Positions 34,674 through 44,825 of a stretch of DNA of 64,000 nt are shown here, piece by piece. The stretch lies in contig MU278350.1 in assembly GCA_022385755.1 (NCBI GenBank), forward strand, positions 820,905-884,904, read 5' to 3'. The first letter of the stretch is position 1; each line of letters begins with the position of its first letter. Under the pieces are notes generated by a model, which was given only the letters and a program-made list of their open reading frames with translations, ran no database searches and was not told the DNA's origin. This stretch comes from Trametopsis cervina (taxonomy: Eukaryota > Basidiomycota > Agaricomycetes > Polyporales > Irpicaceae). The position numbers and the translations under genes are program-made.

Positions 34674-36895
34674 CATTCGAGGACATCCGAATCTGAATCC
34701 GCCTTACTCCTGATCGTCCGATTGGCATAGACGCCATCCCTCTCCCGATTTATATACGGCCGGAAGAGAACTTGAGACGGTAGTAATTCTGACTGTGAAA
34801 CTCTACAGGCTAAGAATATATAGTGGGAAATGCTCCAGCACATGTACGTAGATATAGATACGACGTAAACCTCGACGTATGTGGCACGTCGCGCAGGCCC
34901 GCATGCGCGATTGTAGCTGCTTTTACTCGCTCGATTACTCCAGAACCAGTATATCTCGGCGCTGAGCAAAACCTAGTCAACGTCCTGCGTTCAGCGGCGC
35001 TGGATCAAACTTCTCCAGTAGCCTCTTATTTTCGTTCAACCCTCCCGAAGCGTCCCCCTCTATGAGATCCGGCCGGTTGGCCACCAACCTGCTCGCGACG
35101 TAGCTGTCGAACGAGTCTCCATACGCGGTTCTCCTCAGCATGAGCAATGTTATGATGCCGAGGCTCACTACCCATGCACCGAGGAGACTGATTGCCACGA
35201 GAAACCAGAACTTGTTACGAGTGCGCCCCGAAACGGGGACGTGCTCGATGGCCGAATACAATGCGCCGCTGTCTTGCGACAAGAGAGACATAGCAAGCGC
35301 CATGTGAGTCGCGCCTCTCCACATCGCGTCTGCGAGCCCGTCCAACGAGGGAGGCACATACTCAGCAGCATGGCTGGCATCGGTGACCTCCGCGTATCCC
35401 AGCGAAGTGAACAGTTGGGCATCTTCTGTGTCCGAGCCACCAGCGTCGATTAAGAGTGCGTATAGAGCCGCAAAGAGAGGATCCTGAAGAGGTTCTCCCC
35501 CCTGCGCATTCGCCGTGTCGTATAATGTGTCGTCTTGCTGAAACCTACTGTATGTAAGATTGCGCCCAAAGACGGAAGCAGTGCCGATTGAGGTAGAGGC
35601 ATTGCAGACTATGAGACCCTTCACGGCTTCGGTAACCATCCCTGTGTGGTCATCGAACCATAGAAATGCGGAACGCGTGGATGGGAGCGCCCTGGAATCG
35701 AATTCGGCGTTGATACAGTACGAGACATTAAGATTGATTGACTCGGGCGCGAGAGTCTTTATGCCTCCAGTGTACTCAGTTGAGAAGGAGAAATCCAGAT
35801 TCTGATGGCAGTATTCGGAGAACACTGAGTAGTCGCTGAGATTGGGCTGATTGGCGACTGGTTCACACCCGCCTTGGATGAGTATCCCAGGAAGCCCGAA
35901 GACGTCCATACCTCGCGCATCTCCAGCAAAGAAGTTGCTGGACGACTGATTACGTGGTTCATGGATGGAAGTGAAGGTGGTGGCGTTGAAGATGGAGGTG
36001 ACGCTCTGGTTCGTCGCCCATGTGCCCCTGCCAGCCCCCATCTGCGCGTAGGCATCGATGCCCAAAATTTTGTGGAGTGAAAGTGTGCTCGAGTTGAAAG
36101 GCCTGGGCACCGAGACGTCAAGCGTATCGATAGGATAGGCCTGATTCAAGAACACCGGTGTGAAGAGAGCGACGAGACTGATCAACGAGAAGAATATGAA
36201 AGTGAAGGAGACGCGGATGCGCAGACCGATCATGCTCAGCGCCGTGTTCACTATGCCAATGGGACCTGACCAGTTCTGTTTCGCGATCCAGAACATCTCG
36301 ATCCATGTCAGCGGTGAGCCGTAGTGTGATTGCAGTCCCGACATGTAGAGGCGTGAAAGGTGCATGGCAGTCACGTGCGCATGACCCTGGGTGAAGACGG
36401 TGTTCAGCACGGATGGAAGCCCTGAGTTGCTATACCGCCAGGGCAAATGGACCACGGTTGGGGCGAGGGCAACGGACTTCTCCAAGAGAAATAGCTCTAC
36501 GCCAATCAGAACGGTCCAAACGATGAACAGGGCGGTACTGAAAATGTGGAACGATCCTTTTGTGTTGCAGTGGGTGACTACCCGGGGACGGGTCTGCTCT
36601 TTCTCAGATACAGAGTCGTACTGCTCTTCATTGTTGCGAGGCGCGGTTGATAAGAACGGCTGGGCGGTATAGGGTGCTGTGTCGTAAATGTAGCCACTGT
36701 ACGGTTGAGACATGGCTGTGCGGTGGTGTCCAGTCCTTTGAGTACTGGCCAAACAATGAAAGGACATACACGTAGGTACTAATAGCTGATCAGCTTATGA
36801 AGCTTTCTGTTGCCAGCGTCTGCAAGACCTTAGAGTTGAGCTGCCTCGCCTGTATCAGTCAATTTGTTTATTTCTCCGTGATACAAGATGGGGAG
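34674..36895. repeat. Segmental duplication, copy A
   Basis: Copy A of a ~2.2-kb tandem duplication. Outside the coding sequence, both copies share the 3' flank (GATTGGCATAGACGCCATCC at 34722 here) and a 5' flank to about ACAAGATGGGGAGGA near 36885. Same orientation as copy B at 37677-39910. Confidence 0.85.
34977..36713 (-). CDS. Unknown multipass membrane protein, paralogue A, ~578 aa
   Basis: I do not recognise a named family. Single exon. The start is taken at 36713 (MSQPYSGYIYDTAPYTAQP) because the paralogue begins at the matching place; an in-frame ATG 54 bp upstream is not conserved. Layout: cytosolic-looking N-tail; hydrophobic segment IFSTALFIVWTVLIGVELF; a weaker hydrophobic part around WSGPIGIVNTALSMIGL; a second strong segment VSFTFIFFSLISLVALFTPVF; a large domain of about 350 residues with many N-glycosylation sequons (for example NSS, NQS, NAT, NLS, NVS, NLT) and several Cys; a last strong segment FWFLVAISLLGAWVVSLGI; and a short tail with RLVANRPDLIEGDASGG. 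This suggests a plasma-membrane protein with a large glycosylated outer domain. It is the downstream member of a tandem pair with 37919-39727. Confidence 0.78.
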   Translation of the reverse strand: MSQPYSGYIYDTAPYTAQPFLSTAPRNNEEQYDSVSEKEQTRPRVVTHCNTKGSFHIFSTALFIVWTVLIGVELFLLEKSVALAPTVVHLPWRYSNSGLPSVLNTVFTQGHAHVTAMHLSRLYMSGLQSHYGSPLTWIEMFWIAKQNWSGPIGIVNTALSMIGLRIRVSFTFIFFSLISLVALFTPVFLNQAYPIDTLDVSVPRPFNSSTLSLHKILGIDAYAQMGAGRGTWATNQSVTSIFNATTFTSIHEPRNQSSSNFFAGDARGMDVFGLPGILIQGGCEPVANQPNLSDYSVFSEYCHQNLDFSFSTEYTGGIKTLAPESINLNVSYCINAEFDSRALPSTRSAFLWFDDHTGMVTEAVKGLIVCNASTSIGTASVFGRNLTYSRFQQDDTLYDTANAQGGEPLQDPLFAALYALLIDAGGSDTEDAQLFTSLGYAEVTDASHAAEYVPPSLDGLADAMWRGATHMALAMSLLSQDSGALYSAIEHVPVSGRTRNKFWFLVAISLLGAWVVSLGIITLLMLRRTAYGDSFDSYVASRLVANRPDLIEGDASGGLNENKRLLEKFDPAPLNAGR

Positions 36896-37195
36896 GAGAA
36901 ATATACTTTCGCGCCAGTGCGGTTGTGAGCAGAGAAGTTCATCATGTTCCCATTCCGATCGGTTGTAACCAATCGCGCTGCACTCCTGTGTTCTAGAGAT
37001 CCCGTTCAGGGAAGAGTGATAGCAGAGAAAAGGAATCCAGAACACCGCCTAAATGTTTGGTGTATTTCGTAGAAGGTGCGTAGGTCAATGAACACAGGCT
37101 TGCGCCGGCTCTGTTCGGCACTGGAAGAACGGCGGGCGCCTGAGTTAATAGCTGTGCAGAACACGCGTTGGTCACTAGGGAGGCTCAAAGTTAGA
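36896..37195. other. Intergenic spacer between duplicated units
   Basis: Spacer between copy A and the inverted-repeat element. No gene seen. Confidence 0.5.
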
Positions 37196-37584
37196 GTAAG
37201 CTGGCTCGTAAGATGACCTCGTAAGACCGACGATTTACAATCGCATCTTACGAGCAGCGCGTGATGGCAAGTCACCAGTGATCTTGTGTGATGGTGTGTG
37301 ACCCGTGGCATGCGACTGAGCACAACCTCGCAGTACTCTTCGCTGTACCTGCTCGACCTCGTCACGAGCATGCTCGGCATGTTAGATCCTAGCACCTCAA
37401 CCAGTAAACGTGCACAAAAGTGAACGTGGCAATTCGCAGCCAGCAACGAGAGCCGTGGGCGCCAACATGCGTGACTCTTGAGTGACATTATGTCAGCTTA
37501 AACGGGGCTGTAGGCAACCTTGTGCGCGAAGTTTCCTACTCGTAAATGGTTCGTCTTACAGCTTGTCTTACGAGGCCAGCTTAC
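37196..37584. mobile_element. MITE-like element with terminal inverted repeats
   Basis: The left end GTAAGCTGGCTCGTAAG (37196) and the right end, which read on the minus strand is GTAAGCTGGCCTCGTAAG (ending at 37584), are inverted copies differing by one indel. Similarity continues inward for about 35 bp. Extra copies of the octamer CTCGTAAG/CTTACGAG lie just inside both ends (for example 37219, 37246), as expected of transposase-binding subterminal repeats. At about 389 bp and without a transposase frame it would be non-autonomous. I cannot identify a target-site duplication beyond a possible GA dinucleotide, so the superfamily is open. Confidence 0.72.
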
Positions 37585-37676
37585 GAGAGGAGTACGTATC
37601 GTGACTGACCACTGCACATACGTCTGCGAACAGGACTGAAATGAACAGTTTGCGATTGATACTATAGCTGCCTGTG

Positions 37677-39910
37677 CATCTCAGGACATTCGAATACACG
37701 TCCACTTTACCCCTGGTCGTCTGATTGGCATAGACGCCATCCATACCACGATGTCTGGGGGAGCGGAAGTAGTTCTCGCAGTGAAGGTGAGTGGTTGAAA
37801 AATAGCGGCAAGCCGTCCTGTACATGTGCGCAGAGATAGAAACACCTTGAGCCTCTACATATGCTGCGTCTCAAAGGCCACCCTCGTAACTGTAACTACT
37901 TTTGTTCACCGAACTGCTCTAGTAGCGAACCCCGGCGTTGAGCGATACTGGTAAATGTCCGGCGTTCAATGACGCGGGAACAAACTTCTCCAATAGCCTC
38001 TTATTCTCGTCCAGTCCTCCCGAAGCATCTCCTTCTATTAGATCTGGCCGGTTTGCCACCAGCCTAGTCGCAACGTAACTATCGAACGAGTCTCCATACG
38101 GAGACCTCCTCACCATGAGCAACGTCATGATGCCGAGGCTCACTACCCACACTCCAAGGAGACCGATTGCCACGAGAAACCAGAGCGTGTTTCGGGTGCG
38201 CCCTGATACGGAGACATGCTCAATAGCGGAGAAGGATGTGCCGCTGTCCCGTGATAGCAAGGACATAGCGACCGTCATATGGGCCGCACCCCTCCACATC
38301 GCATCGGCAAGGCCATCCAATGAAGGTGGGGCATATAACAGATTATGCTTATCGTCTGTGACCTCCGCGTATCCTAGCGAAGTGATCACCTGGGCGTCCG
38401 ACGTTTGTGACTTCCCAACGTCGAGCACGAGTGTGTACAAGGCCGCAAAAAGAGGGCTCTGGAGAGGTTCTCCCGCCTGCGCGTCCTTCAGGTCGTACAG
38501 CGCGTCGTTTTGCTTGAAGTCGCTGAACGTGAGGTTGCGTCCAAAGACGGAGGCGGTGCCGATCGAGGCAGAAGCATCGCAGCGCACGAGGCCCTTCACG
38601 TCTCCAGTGACCATCCCGGTGTCAATTCCTTGGTTTTGGAACCAGAGATATGCAGTACTGGCGGAGGGCAGTGCGACAGCCCCAAATTCGGCGTTGATAC
38701 AGAAAGAGACATTGAGACCGATGGATGATGGGGCGAGGGTTCTTATGCCCTGAGTCAAGAGAGGCGAGGAGGATACATTGAGATTCTGGTTGCAATATGC
38801 GGAGAAGGCAGAGTATGTGCTGAGATCGGGCTGATTGGGTACCGCCTTGCATCCGCCTTGAATGCGTATTCCAGGAAGATAGAATATATCCACGCCCCGT
38901 GCGTCTCCTGTAAAGAAAAAGTCATCGGATGTGCTATTGCGTAGCTCGTCGATGGGAGTGAAGGTCGTAGAGTTGAAGATATCAACGACGCTCTGGTTGG
39001 TCGCCCACGTGCCTCTGCCTGCTCCCATCTGCGCGTACGCGTCGATCCCCGCCAGTCTCTGGGGCGAGAGTGTGGTCGAGTTGAACGTCTTGGGCACACG
39101 GACGTCAAGTGTGTCGATGGGATAGGCCTGGTCCACGAAAACCGGTGTGAAAATGACAACCAGACTGATCAACGAGAAGAATGTGAACGTGAATGAGACG
39201 CGGATGCGCAGGCTGATCATGCTTATGATTGTGGACACCATTCCAACGGGGCCAGACCAGTTCTGGTTCGCGATCCAGAACATTTCGATCCAGGTCAGCG
39301 GTGAGCCAAAATGCGACTGTAGCCCTGACATATAGAGACGCGAGAGATGCATGGCAGTCACAAGCCCATGACCTTGCGCAAAGACAGTGTTCAATATTGA
39401 TGGAAGCCCCGAGTTGCTATACCACCATGGTAGATGGACGGCAGTCGGCGCGAGGGCAACGGACTTCTCTAGAAGAAACAGCTCTGCGAGGATGAGTACG
39501 GTCCAAACGATGAAGAGGCCGGTGCTGAAGAGATGGAACGATCCTTTTGTGTTGCAATACGTGATTATCCTCGGATAGGCCTGCTCCTTGGCCGACGCAG
39601 ATTCATATGCAGAGGATTGCTGTTGATGCTTGAAAGGCGGAGCGGATGACAATGGCTGAGCGGTATAGGGTACTGTGTCATAACTGTAGTCGCCGTAGGG
39701 GTTGTACCACGGTTGTGAGTGGGACATGACAACTATCCAAAGGTGTTCAGCCCCTTGGGCCTCAGCAATACGATAGATCGAGGACGTACATATTGGCACA
39801 GACAGTCGACAAGCTCCGATATCACTGTTGGCAACGTGCGCAGGGCTAGTTGAAGGGACGAGCTTGAACGTCCGGTTCCGCGTTCCTATGTTGTACAAAA
39901 TGGGGAGTAT
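37677..39910. repeat. Segmental duplication, copy B
   Basis: Copy B of the tandem duplication. It shares with copy A the 3' flank (GATTGGCATAGACGCCATCC at 37724), the coding region, and a 5' flank to ACAAAATGGGGAGTA near 39900. Confidence 0.85.
37919..39727 (-). CDS. Unknown multipass membrane protein, paralogue B, ~602 aa
   Basis: Close paralogue of the gene at 34977-36713, with the same layout: N-tail (MSHSQPWYNPYGDYSYDTVP), hydrophobic segments FSTGLFIVWTVLILAELF and VSFTFTFFSLISLVVIFTPVF, a large outer domain with many N-glycosylation sequons, a third strong segment FWFLVAIGLLGVWVVSLGI, and the tail RLVANRPDLIEGDASGG. The frame is open upstream to 40000, but the start at 39727 is preferred because homology to the paralogue begins there and the upstream part does not resemble it. 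Single exon, intact. The extra residues relative to paralogue A are mainly in the N-tail and the C-terminal end. Function unknown; probably a lineage-specific surface protein. Confidence 0.78.
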   Translation of the reverse strand: MSHSQPWYNPYGDYSYDTVPYTAQPLSSAPPFKHQQQSSAYESASAKEQAYPRIITYCNTKGSFHLFSTGLFIVWTVLILAELFLLEKSVALAPTAVHLPWWYSNSGLPSILNTVFAQGHGLVTAMHLSRLYMSGLQSHFGSPLTWIEMFWIANQNWSGPVGMVSTIISMISLRIRVSFTFTFFSLISLVVIFTPVFVDQAYPIDTLDVRVPKTFNSTTLSPQRLAGIDAYAQMGAGRGTWATNQSVVDIFNSTTFTPIDELRNSTSDDFFFTGDARGVDIFYLPGIRIQGGCKAVPNQPDLSTYSAFSAYCNQNLNVSSSPLLTQGIRTLAPSSIGLNVSFCINAEFGAVALPSASTAYLWFQNQGIDTGMVTGDVKGLVRCDASASIGTASVFGRNLTFSDFKQNDALYDLKDAQAGEPLQSPLFAALYTLVLDVGKSQTSDAQVITSLGYAEVTDDKHNLLYAPPSLDGLADAMWRGAAHMTVAMSLLSRDSGTSFSAIEHVSVSGRTRNTLWFLVAIGLLGVWVVSLGIMTLLMVRRSPYGDSFDSYVATRLVANRPDLIEGDASGGLDENKRLLEKFVPASLNAGHLPVSLNAGVRY

Positions 39911-41194
39911 GAGAGAAAGAAGGAACTGGGCGGCGACATCGCAATCTTTGTACTGCACATCATAAAGTGGGGCCAGTGCGCTGGCTAGTGCAACCTTCAC
40001 AGGTCGGTTGTGAGGACGTGGAAGAGCACGCCCAGGGCATAAATGGCATCGCTTGATCGCGCTTCCGCAAGCTCGGAAGTTAAAACACTTGGCAGGGACG
40101 GGCGCTCATCCAGATGCTAGTGTGGATGATCATACAGTAGTGATGCTCTGTAGAAGTTCTGTAGATTGAGAGAGACACTACTGAAAAGCTGTGCTGGTCG
40201 TGGAACCCTTCTTCATATTGCAGCATTTCAATGCATGCCCTTGAAAGCCTCGCGCAAACCTGCCCGATCATTGGATCATTTTAAGATATGATGAGCGTCC
40301 CGACTCGAGTTGATTGACGAACACACCGTCTGTGTCTTGTATGCAATGTGGTGGAAGATGCGAGCCAAATTGGCGCAAAGCGCTGAGCCAAGCACCGCTT
40401 TATGACCAGATCTACAGAACTTTGTTATGTTCGGCGCCTGAATGACAGCAAACATACCGCACGCGGTGCACTGTACAGTAGCTTCAAATTGTGAGCCCCA
40501 GATGTGTCATTATCATATGTACGACATGAACTAACGTATAGGTTGGGTGGCTGCCGCTGGCCTTAGGACCAAGGACCAGTGTCCACAGCTCAGAGCTGAG
40601 CTTTTGGAGCCGCTCAACCGCAGATGGACTCCGTGCATTATGGCTGCTATCCAGCTGCGCTTACCAGAAGTCTTTATGTGTTCCGGATCATTTGACAGTG
40701 AGAAACCAGGATACGGCTTTGTTGAGTTCGTTCAAGTTCCTACCGAGTATGCGGGCGGTACTGGTCAATGCTGAAACAGCTGCAACCTCGAGGAAGTTAG
40801 AGTATTTCGTGCGACTCTATCGCGCATTTAGCACTTACATGTCCGCCTTACGCTGGTTCGTAATATAATCAGCAACTGGCCAGTGGACTCCATCACTACA
40901 GTACTTTCTCCGTTGTCGAGGTTCAGTGAAATAGATGATGAAGAAGTTGTCGGAGCGGAACTTGACCGACGTTGTCCATGCACGACGCGCCGACGTCAAT
41001 CTCGGATCACGTGTATGAATATTCACATGCCAGCTGCGTATAGCACTTCTCCAGACGTTCATGCGAGCGATGTAGCCGCTACAGCGTTTCACGGATCGCT
41101 ATAAAAGATGTCATGGGACGATGATGGATCCTACTTGCTCATTACCACCACCTCTCTACCATACTCTCTCGCCGTCTCATAACGAATTGTAAAG
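39911..41194. other. Intergenic between duplicated gene and nitronate monooxygenase
   Basis: About 1.3 kb without a supported gene. Short frames only (for example 40547-40774 plus, 75 codons, no motif). Contains the promoter of the downstream gene. Confidence 0.5.
41100..41108 (+). promoter_or_regulatory. TATA box of the nitronate monooxygenase gene
   Basis: TATAAAAGA lies about 95 bp upstream of the ATG at 41195, a good match to the consensus at a usual fungal distance. Confidence 0.6.
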
Positions 41195-42727
41195 ATGCCG
41201 CTTGTTACTCCTCTCACGAAACTGCTGGACATCAGAGTGTGGGTATCCTTCCTTTAGCTTTGCTTTCCAAATAACTCAGAGCATCGCAACTTTTCAGACC
41301 AGTGGTACAGGGTGGCATGCAATGGTACGCTTAAATACTGTTCATGCTACTATAACTACTCACCCGTGTTGTAGGGTTGGATTGCCTCCACTAGCAGCTG
41401 CTGTCTCTAACGCTGGCGGTTTGGGTGAGTTTGCTGAGTATCCGACACCCTTCCTGGGACTTACGACCCACAGGCATTCTGACCGCTCTCACACAACCGA
41501 ACCCGGAAGCGCTTCGCCAGGCCATCCGGGATACTCGCAAGCTTACCTCCAAACCCTTCGGTGTCAATGTTACATTACTGCCAAGTATCAATCCGCCCGA
41601 TTATGAGGGCTTCGCCAGGATAGCCGTCGAAGAAGGTGTGCGGATATTCGAAACAGCAGGGAACAATCGTGAGCAGCTTGCGCCCTGTTTCGCGCTACCT
41701 ATCGCTTAGTGCGCTCACGTTCAGCCGGGCCATTGATTAAATTCTTCAAATCGCAAGGGTGCATAGTAATACATAAGTGCACCACGATTCGGCACGCAAA
41801 AGTGATTACCACCTTATGTGTTTTTCGGCTCATAACTTATGACTCTATCTAGGCCGCTGCACGTCTCGGTGTAGACTGCCTCAGTATTGATGGCTTTGAA
41901 TGTATGCTATCCGTTTACTCGGGAGTTCCAGTGATCTCACAGACCCTTAGGTGCTGGTCATCCCGGTGAAGAGGATATTGGAGGAATAGTCCTAGTATGT
42001 GCGATCCATTGCACAATACACATTGATCCAACACAACGTTCAATTTTTATAGTTGGCGAGAGCTGCGCAGGAATTGGATATCCCTTACATTGCATCTGGT
42101 GGCATAGCTGATGGGCGGGGCTTGGCCGCTGTACTCGCTCTGGGCGCTGCTGTGAGTATGGCTCACTCTATATGTTCGCTGGCTGACAGTGCTCTTCATC
42201 CTGACTGTAGGGCGCAAACATGGGTGTGTATATAAATTCTTTACGTCAATGACGCCATGCTTACGAATGTACCCAGGTACCCGTTTTATGTGCACCGTCG
42301 AGAGGTGAGATCCCGACAGCTTAGATAATGATGCATTGTGTGCTAATTGTCTCAAAGCCCTATACACCAAAAGATTAAGGAGAAGATAGTGGCTTCAACG
42401 GAGCAAGACACTGTTCACATACTTCGAACGTTCCGTAATTCAGCGCGCGTTTTCAAGAACAAAGTCTCGCAGGAGGTCGTCGCGATAGAACGCCGACCTG
42501 GTGGTGCCAAATTCGAGGATGTGCAGCCTCTCGTTGCAGGAGCTCGAGGAAGGGTGGTCTATGAGAATGGAGACCCGGATTACGGCATCTGGAGCGCTGG
42601 CATAAGCATAGGGCTCATCAAGGATATACCGACATGCGAGGCACTTCTCAAGAAGATCGAGGAAGATGCTGAGCGTATTATCGACAACTTGGTCCGGTTG
42701 AAGAGCGGGGTCCAAGCAAAGCTATAA
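41195..42727 (+). CDS. Nitronate monooxygenase (2-nitropropane dioxygenase family)
   Basis: FMN-dependent TIM-barrel enzyme that oxidises nitronates such as propionate-3-nitronate, a toxic inhibitor of succinate dehydrogenase. Many short exons join from the ATG at 41195 (MPLVTPLTKLLDIRVPVVQGGMQWVG) to the TAA at 42725. Visible landmarks: [57 protein letters not shown] with the conserved active-site His, PYIASGGIADGRGLAAVLALGA for FMN phosphate binding, and GANMGTRFMCT. The C-terminal cap has VVYENGDPDYGIWSAGISIGLI. Length of about 345 residues is typical. The gene sits directly upstream of FMT1 on the same strand, but a functional link is not implied. The family call is secure. Confidence 0.95.
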
Positions 42728-42885
42728 TAATGTTGACGATCACATATTCACTCTTGGCACTTCTAATCCGTACTTTTAAGTTATATGTATACAGTAGTCT
42801 ATATTCTACCACCACATATAGCTACTCGATATCCGTCCCCCACGACTGCCTAAAGCAGCGAATACACAAAGTCTAACGCCCATGT

Positions 42886-42919
42886 GACGCGACTTCGAAC
42901 GCGACTTTGGACGCGACTG
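42886..42919 (+). repeat. Triple ACGCGACT-type repeat upstream of FMT1
   Basis: Three copies of (G/A)ACGCGACT at 14-15 bp spacing, about 100-135 bp upstream of the FMT1 start codon. May be a regulatory site cluster. Confidence 0.55.
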
Positions 42920-43020
42920 GCATTCGCTCTGAACATATCGCTGGGCCCCGACGAGAACCAGGAGAATCTGAAAGCAGTCGAACGCGAGGTCTCGGCGCCG
43001 AGAACTGTCTTCGATATCTT

Positions 43021-44549
43021 ATGTTGCGCTTGTTCAATTGCTCTCAAATACACTCCGGTCGCGCACTCGTATTCCGCCCTGCAACTCGCCGATGCTATAC
43101 CACTACGAATTCAACTGCGTCCCCAAAGCCCTTTGAGATACTATACTTTGGCAGAGACGAGTTCTCATGCACTGTCCTAGAGGAACTCCATGCGGCGCAA
43201 GGTGCGACCACCTTTGACTTACCGTGTCGTATTGACTGCTGACCTTTGTAGACGTATGGCAGAGCATTTCAATCGTCACACAACCCGATATGAAAGTAGG
43301 CAGACGGGGGTCGCAAGTCTCGATTTGTACGTTCCTCGTGTCACAGCCCTTAGTGTTCTCTGACAGAAGTAATCTGTCAGCACCGTTGAAGTTACTCGCT
43401 GAGCGACTGCAGTTAGATGTTCATACCATTCCTGCAGAAAGGGCTGCTTTTCGTCATTGGCAGGTTCCGTCCGTTGCTGATCAATGTGTTTTACCTGGCT
43501 GATGCTCTTGCGCACTCGTAGCCTCCGGCACCCTTCAGTGACACGGACATGTCTCCGTCGCGTCTGCTCGTGACGGCTTCCTTTGGACGTATCCTCTCGA
43601 ACTCACTCCTTCACCGGTTCGCTCACGGTAGACGGCTGAACGTTCATCCTTCTCTCTTGCCTGCTTACCGTGGACCCGCACCGATCCAACATGCGTTGAT
43701 GGACGGACTCAAGGAGACTGGTGTCTGTGTTATCGAAATGACAGAGTTCAAGAAAGGGATTGACGCAGGGGAAATTTGGGGCGTACATAAATCGGTAAGT
43801 AAATATGTGCAAGACGAGATACTACGAGTTGTTAATAAGCCTGTCAGCCTATACCAGAAGATGCCGCTTTCCCAGAGCTGCGTGACCAGCTCGCAGTAGT
43901 AGGGGGAAGATTGCTGGTCTCAGTTCTCCGCCAGATACTCACGGATACTGTACGTGCAATGCCCTTGTTCTTGACGACGATGTATGCAAACTCTGTCGCT
44001 TTTAGGCATCTTCTGTTCCACAGGCTTCCGATGCCAACGCTCGTCGTGCCCCATTGATTACAGCTGACGATGCACGTGTGGACTTCCAGAGCATGACAGC
44101 ATCTGCGATAGTGCAACGGCATAAAGCAGTAGCTCATCAGGTAAGCATTGTATATTCATATCCAGACATCTCTTGGACTGACAAAACGATTCCAGCAACC
44201 TATATTCTCTTCGTTGAAAATAGGAAAGAGATTGCAATTTCATGGCCCAGTTGTACTCGAGAATCCGTCAGACGATCTTCTGTCTGCTATTCCTGAGCCC
44301 GGATTGGCAGTATACGAACCACAGAGCAAGTCGCTGGTCATCCGATGCACATCAAATACAGTTCTTTCTGTTTCAAAGGTTAGTCGGTTGTGTGGATATT
44401 TTTCAGGGCTCTAACAAGTCCTTAATCAGGTTCAGCAACAAGATAAGAAGGCGTTGGACGCGAGGTCATGGTGGAATGGTGTAAGACCTGAGATGCGTAA
44501 AGAGCCGTCTTCGAATAACGGACCCATCCTGTTTCTCTCTCAAACATGA
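43021..44549 (+). CDS. FMT1: Mitochondrial methionyl-tRNA formyltransferase
   Basis: Transfers a formyl group from 10-formyl-THF to initiator Met-tRNA in mitochondria. The ATG at 43021 gives an Arg-rich, Ser/Thr-rich presequence (MLRLFNCSQIHSGRALVFRP, then RRCYTTT) that fits mitochondrial import. It is followed by FEILYFGRDEFSCTVLEELH, the fold's first strand, and VTQPDMKVGRRG. The catalytic segment is RRLNVHPSLLPAYRGPAPIQHAL, with the family Asn and His, and the catalytic Asp lies in FKKGIDAGEIW. The C-terminal OB-like tRNA-binding part contains LKIGKRLQFHGPVVLEN and VLSVSKVQQQDKKALDARSWWNGVRPE. Several exons are needed; the last junction TCAAAG|GTTCAG is supported by frame. The TGA is at 44547. 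MSH6 starts 276 bp downstream on the same strand. Confidence 0.93.
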
Positions 44550-44825
44550 TGTCAAATACGTTACACTAGTAATAATTAGCTACCGTAGCCCTCACTTGAA
44601 TAAAATGTAGGCTCGTTCACGATAGGCAGCCTCTGCTAGTTTCTGCACGAAATTTATTGCACCCGGCAAACACATCAATATTGATGGCGACCGAAGAAGT
44701 TGTGGGCGCTACTCATAACTACGCGCATAAACGCGTCGCGTAATGGTGGCTGGACTTTCCCAGCAACCATTCTCTTGCTCCTACGATCTCTGTTGTCGTG
44801 AAATCGCGTCTCCTGTGGTCTCGTA
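44550..44825. promoter_or_regulatory. FMT1-MSH6 intergenic and MSH6 promoter
   Basis: Short gap containing the FMT1 3' end and the MSH6 promoter. The MCB box is listed separately. Confidence 0.55.
44731..44736. promoter_or_regulatory. MCB box (ACGCGT) upstream of MSH6
   Basis: ACGCGT, the binding site of the G1/S factor MBF in yeasts, lies 90 bp upstream of the MSH6 ATG within AAACGCGTCGCG. Yeast MSH6 is known to peak at G1/S. The hexamer also occurs elsewhere in the window by chance, so this is suggestive only. Confidence 0.45.

Noticed and set aside
39728..40000. N-terminal extension of membrane paralogue B
   Set aside because: Although in frame and starting with a hydrophobic segment, it has no counterpart in the paralogue, where homology begins at the MSxxQP start.
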